A stretch of DNA of 64,000 bases from Mermis nigrescens (taxonomy: Eukaryota > Nematoda > Enoplea > Mermithida > Mermithidae): the NCBI GenBank assembly GCA_036768485.1, contig JAVLUZ010000261.1, positions 620,001 through 684,000 of the forward strand, read 5' to 3'. The notes beneath the pieces are model-generated. The model was not told the DNA's origin. It ran no database searches and was given only the letters and a program-made list of their open reading frames with translations. Below are positions 58,951 to 64,000 of this stretch, one piece after another (positions within the stretch are counted from its first letter, which is position 1; each line of letters begins with the position of its first letter). The position numbers and the translations under genes were made by a program.

Positions 58951-59650
58951 GTCTTAATGTATTCGGTAAAATAAAGGAATTAACCATTCGGATGAAGTTC
59001 AACAGCCTCCTAATTTTTGAATCAAAAATAAATATGCTGTATTTTTAGTTGAAATCGTGAAAAATTACAACTGCTAACGAAAATTTTGTTGGTACAATCC
59101 CTCTGTTGCTTGCATGTTTAATTGGTTTCTCTTGGGCATCCCTCTCACTGATAAGAATGATTATAGAAGAAGAATCGGCTCGTCTGCACTAATTCCATCG
59201 CACGCTGTATGATTCTATTCGTTAACTCATTTCAAGTTGCGTTGCTGGCTAAGATGTTTTGCATTCCTAGGTTTTTTATCTTTTTGTCTTAGTTTTTATT
59301 TTCAAATGTTTTTGCTCTTTCTGCTTCGCTTGGATACATCTCAATTATTACGAAATAATTCCAGCGTCTACATCGTAAATAGACCGTATGCTTTACTTTG
59401 ATCAGGTGAGAACCTCGAAAGGTATTTATTACCATTACGTGATAGGTGTTTAAATGAACAATTAGGCGCAGTGCTGCTAACTTCCCTATTCACTTACTTC
59501 TTCCCCATTAACGTGTCAATATGTCCCGTTTATAGGGGTTTACACAGGAGGTCTGGATAGAAATCGAACTTTAAAGTCGGCTGTCCTTCAGCCTCACTAC
59601 CATAGTGTTCATGTACGAGTTTGGCTCGTGCCTGCAGGAAGAAAACTGTT
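58951..59650. other. AT-rich stretch without recognised features
   Basis: No gene seen. The part from about 59530 belongs to the transcribed unit downstream of the tRNA-like sequence on the minus strand and may be the body of a SINE. Confidence 0.35.
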
Positions 59651-59723
59651 GATGATGTAGGGTTCGAACCGTCAACCTTCTGCACCAGGTGCAACGATGT
59701 TACCACTACGCCACAAGGCGTCA
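59651..59723 (-). pseudogene. tRNA-like sequence (pseudo-tRNA or SINE head)
   Basis: On the minus strand, box A TGGCGTAGTGG and box B GGTTCGAACCC are both near-perfect and correctly spaced. The T stem has two mismatches and the acceptor ends do not pair, so it should not give a working tRNA. About 120 bp of unrelated sequence follows on the same strand, as in a tRNA-derived SINE. Confidence 0.6.
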
Positions 59724-59892
59724 TAGTGACAGTATGCTAACGATGCCACTTTATTCGAGTAGAATGTTATCTCAATGCAACGTTGATTGTTCTAAGATTT
59801 AGCTTCGTTAATTGGATTTTTTCTAAAACTTTTGCGTCTCATCTTTGTCCCTGCCTATGATCCAGAATTGACTAATCTAAAACATTTTTTAG

Positions 59893-60011
59893 CAACCGGT
59901 AACCGTCCGAAATCAAAATTTCTATGCAGTCAGACGCGTCAAACAGATCTATACATTAGAAACTTGGTCTGTTTTACTGATTTGACATCGTTGTTGTCTA
60001 ACGTCCTGAAT
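59893..60011 (+). CDS. Second exon of the unrecognised gene (candidate)
   Basis: Acceptor AACATTTTTTAG and donor GTAAAAG bound it. It needs one base from the previous exon; exon 55430-55606 supplies exactly that, giving SSLDPTGNRPKSKF across the joint. It continues LCSQTRQTDLYIRNLVCF and LTSLLSNVLN and ends in phase 0. The fit of phase and a smooth reading frame support the link. The donor is weaker than the first exon's. The intron would be 4.3 kb and filled with MITEs. Later exons may lie beyond the window. Confidence 0.5.
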
Positions 60012-61721
60012 GTAAAAGTGTGTTTTTATTTTTTTTAAATGCATATATAGAACAATTTGCTATCTCTATATTTAGTTGAAAATTTAAAAAACCTAATCGG
60101 TTGAGGTAATTACTTATTCATGAAAACTATTAGCGGAATCAGAAATTCGCTACTTTTGGGCTAAACTTCAGAAGACAATGATTGACGGAGAATCTTATCA
60201 TTCATCTGCCATAGGTATGGTATTAAGCAGCAGTGGCGTTAGCGGGATCTATCCAAATGGGACGATACAATGTAGCTGACTGACCCAATATCGAACGCGT
60301 AATGGCTCGAAATTCTAGATGGGGTTGGTGAGGTCCCGGGCCATTTTTAGGGAGAAAATGGGATAAATGCAGCTAACAACCGGGTACCCGGGTCCGGGCC
60401 CAGCCCGGGCCCGGGCCTAGTCGGTCCTTGGGCGTCGCGGGCCTGAATTATTACACAAACAAAGGCTCTGGTGAATACATGTGCGCGTATTGTTACCGAT
60501 AGAGATAAATTCAGTAAAGAAAGTAGACAGTAGTCTGATGGATGTTAGAATGAGCTTAGCAGGGTACGATATGGCCGATTATTTGTAGACTAGATTATAC
60601 TGTCGTTAGCTATTCGCTCTCTAGTCATCGACATTTTTTCATAACAATGGATAAAAATGTTTGAATGTGCACAAAATGAATATATAACTACTATTTTACA
60701 CCGTATGGACGCGTTTGAAAAATTTTTAATTCTCAAACAATAAGCTGCAGGATAAATCGAGTTTAAAATATAAAATGGTTTATTTCTTAGCCACGATCTT
60801 AGCTTTGCTGTTTATGTTCTTCGCTGTTGAAATAATGAAACCAGCGAATTTTCCACACAAAAGAAGGGACAACACGTGATTTACGAGTATTAATCGTTAT
60901 GCGGAACAGTGGGAGTAAGGGAGTCGAAGACAAAATTAAGTTTGGCAAAAATTTTAATTAATTTTCATACCTCAATGTTTACATCGATTTCCACCTATTC
61001 CATGTCATTTATACTTCGAATCAATTTAAAGCGTTTTAATTAGATTTTTTGGAGTTTTTTGCATGAACTCTCGTCGTGCGCAATATGTAGATCAGTTGGT
61101 GCATTTATTGAAAATATGAAATGCTTGACCAGGATAGCAGGAAACAACTTTTTTAGTCTTTAAGACAACTTCTGATCTAGTAAACTGACGAGAATAGAAA
61201 TTGTTATCACGAATTATCAACAATTCCAACAGAGCAAGTAAAAATGCCAGGAATTTTCAGCTAACACACTGCTACATACATTTCTCCGAAAACGTTGAAA
61301 AAAAGATCAATTCACGACTGCTTAGCTACAAATATTTTCTAAAACGTTGCTGCACCCTGATTTAACAGGTCATAGTCCGACTGATATGAGTATGAGACTT
61401 TATAATCAGCTGCTGTAGACAGATAAAAGTGTCTTCTTTCAAACCGTGTAAAAAATTTTGGCTAGATGTCTATGGTTCGGGCGCTACGGCGATTTGTTTA
61501 CACCCTACTTTAATATTGTTTAAACGCCAATAGCGTCATTGGTCCTGCCATCAATGTGCATCCTCCTTTGACAGTATCCGGAAAATTTTGCACTCAGTAC
61601 GCGACGCGTATCTGCTTAGGAGGTTTAAAAATGTATTAATTAATTTTGTGACAGGATATATTGTTAAAAATGTCAAAAAATGATACCTACACACGCAGCT
61701 GCAGAAACTCTGAGGTTTAAA
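60012..61721. other. Stretch with a GGGCCC/GGGTACC patch, no gene recognised
   Basis: At 60380-60432 there is a dense ACCCGGGTCCGGGCCC patch, like the subterminal arrays of the hAT elements. A single GCCCGGGCCCGG word at 62981-62996 may be the other end. I could not pair termini. The rest is AT-rich. Confidence 0.4.
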
Positions 61722-62334
61722 CAGTGGCGGATCTAGGATTTTCCAAGGGGGAGGGTGCAGTATCCCAACTTTTCAAAAAAACAGTCAAAAATAGGTCCAA
61801 GAAGTTTGCCATTAACGCGCGAGATGGCGTTTTTTGGGTGTTTTACATTGTATACTTTTACATAAAATCACTTTTGAAGCAATATTTTTTGTAAAAAATT
61901 TGAAATTTACGACAATGTTTTCCGAAAAAATCATTAAATTTCTTTGACTTAAACAAGAAATCTGGCGCTAAGCGCCGGGAAATTTATGAAATTATGGCGG
62001 ATAGACGTCTAGAAGAATGATTTACTGCTCGATTTCCATAGCATTTGATGCGAAGCATCCAAATTTTTAATTGAAAATAGAAGAACTGCAAAAACAGCTG
62101 TTTCTGCTGTTAAAATTGTTTGAATTCTGAATGATCAGAAAATGGCTCCCAGGTCGCCAAGAAAGTTAATAAATGTTATTAATAGGCATCATCCGGCGCG
62201 TAGCGCCGAAAATGTGAGAAATTACGGTCACTAACGGCCAAAAATCGTTTCGAATTGCACATCCATTCTTTATCTCGCCAAATATTTTTGGCCAATGAGG
62301 GGGCGGCCGCCTCCGCCCCTTAAATCCGCCCCTG
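61722..62334. mobile_element. hAT-type MITE, CAGTGGCGGATC family, 613 bp, complete
   Basis: Ends CAGTGGCGGATCTAGG and AATCCGCCCCTG. Perfect 8-bp duplications GGTTTAAA at 61714-61721 and 62335-62342. Hairpins GGCGCTAAGCGCC (61964) and GGCGCGTAGCGCC (62194) differ by one loop base from the common form. It is the full version of the copy cut at 35190. Confidence 0.92.
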
Positions 62335-62342
62335 GGTTTAAA

Positions 62343-64000
62343 CAATGTCAAGAGAGATGTAAACAAATTGCCGTAGCGCACGAACCGCTGACAGCTAGCC
62401 AAAATTTTTAACGCGGATAAAAAAACATGTTTATCTATCTAATGCAGCTGGTCCGAAGTTTTATATTCACGTCAGTTGAACTGATGACCTATTAAATAGG
62501 AATGCAGCCTTTCTTGTGGGCCACCCTATATAGTTAAATACAATGTTCATGTCACAAATCTAGCATCATATTCCCAGGGCCGTATTTAGAGGGAGGCGGC
62601 TATTTCCCCTAAGCCGGAAAAAATTTGAAAGGTAAGATACTGAGCGCCAAGATGGAAAAATCGCATCTCTTTGTCGCAAAATCTTCAAATTTTCGGCGCT
62701 TCGCGTCAGATGTGAAATTTTTTCCACAATTTTGGCTAAGCGCGACCAAAAATCACACTTTTTGTAGCCTTTTGAGCATAAATTTTTTTGCGAAAAGTTC
62801 GAATTTTATTATCTCTGTGGATAGAGCATGTCGAAATGCGGTTTTTGCGAGCTAATCCGACGAGTTTTCCGATATTCAGACCAGTTTATGTTGGGTCCGC
62901 CCCAGCCTCGTCCGGATCCTGGATAGCCTACAAATACCTAATTATACTTTTGTACTGATATCTATACTTACTGTACATAATGCCCGGGCCCGGTCGTTCG
63001 CGGATGAATGACCTCTAATTTTTGGCCAAAAATAGTTAACAGATACCCTACAATGACCAAAAAGCAAGGTCCCGTCAAAAATCGGGGGGGGGGCAGTCAT
63101 GAATTTTCGACTTTGAAGGAGGGTATGGTAGACGATCGATCACCTTTGGGTGAGAAATCCCCATCCTCTCTTACGTGTCGCCCAAATCCTAGAAAATTCA
63201 GGAACATTCGAAATAAAGTGCATTTTTGAAGTTTTGATCATGCTCTATTCATCAAAATTAAAAAAATCAGTTTTCTGGGAAAAATTATTGTTGACTTCAT
63301 GTTTTTTAGTAGAGTCCGTCAAACATTATAATCATGTTTCTCACAGGAGGCTGATGAAAAGCGCAAAAGAGTTTAAAACTCTTAGGATTCTTCTCAAGTA
63401 ATATGTTGCGAAAAACATGTAGAGAATTCATTTGTAAACAGAGATATGGCGCGATGCGTCAGGAAAAGCTGAAAATTCAAGATAAAATGATTAAAAAGGA
63501 ATAAAAATAATCGAACCTCATTTGGGAAATGATTTCCAATCACTACAGTCATTTATTGGTAACAAACACAAAAGCTGTCACGAAAATTTTCAAAATTTTT
63601 GTCAGAAAAACTAAAAATTTTCCAAATTACCACGTTTTCCCTAACAATCGTCATACGCCCATAGACTTCTTATCTCGATAGTAATGGCACGTAAGACAAA
63701 TGATTGTAAACATGTTCGAATTACCTAGAAATGTCAATGAGACTTTAATTCTTAATTTGGTTTTTATTTGGCTCAAAGTGCCGCTGAAATTTGAAATTTT
63801 ATGTTGAGAAACAATTAAAAAATGATCAAGGAACATATTTATGTTTTACATATTTTCAATTATCTTGTGCCAATGATGATTAGTCCAAGACGTTTACTGC
63901 TCTATGATGATGTAGATGATTTCGAAATTGAGAAAATAATGAATTTCGTCCCTGAATATTTTTGCGATTTTTGATATATGTAGGTAAAGAAAGGCTTAAT
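62343..64000. other. Repeat-like AT-rich stretch to the window end
   Basis: Contains hairpin-like GGCGCTTCGCGTCAG at 62693, AGGGCCGTATTTAGAGGG at 62578 (a possible MITE terminus), GCCCGGGCCCGG at 62983 and a G9-10 run at 63084. No gene. Confidence 0.4.

Noticed and set aside
59651..59723. Functional tRNA gene
   Set aside because: Acceptor ends do not pair and the T stem has mismatches.

Overview
The window looks like repeat-dense nuclear DNA from an invertebrate animal. Genes are split by GT-AG introns, a LINE carries a PHD-finger ORF1, hAT transposons are abundant, and the telomere protein POT1 is of the animal type. I cannot name the species. There are no bacterial operons, rRNA genes or CRISPR arrays. 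Most of the window is mobile DNA, much of it nested. Where I could read both ends of an element I used its 8-bp target duplication to set exact limits.

Layout. 1-14.8 kb: two foldback elements, three diverged blocks rich in GTGTAAA/TTTACAC motifs, a foldback with minisatellite arms, and a small TA-type MITE family. 15.4-29.5 kb: a nested stack. A large diverged inverted repeat contains a 3.9-kb LINE (minus strand); inside it sits a non-autonomous hAT (17639-25887, TSD GGTGAGAG); inside that sits an autonomous-type hAT (18720-24195) with a two-exon transposase, and inside its intron sit three MITEs. 29.8-33.4 kb: two LINE relics. 35.2-37.05 kb: a noisy stretch resembling primate alpha satellite, which cuts a MITE at its left edge and is probably foreign or chimeric. 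37.1-44.3 kb: MITEs, an 88-bp hairpin satellite and a TTGG array.

45.0-49.9 kb holds the one host gene I can name: a POT1-like telomere end-binding protein in three exons, with both OB folds recognisable, an extra N-terminal region of about 190 residues and no C-terminal OB3 region. 50-64 kb holds more hAT-type MITEs, a 1.7-kb hAT derivative filled with hairpin repeats, and two phase-compatible exons of an unrecognised gene (55430-55606 and 59893-60011).

Two themes cut across the window. First, at least seven families of small elements have 8-bp duplications and so were probably moved by hAT transposases. Second, many of them, and a local satellite, carry the hairpin GGCGCGAAGCGCC, whose core GCGAAGC is known as an unusually stable DNA mini-hairpin. 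The larger hAT elements share an architecture of short GC-rich subterminal arrays whose repeat word differs from family to family.
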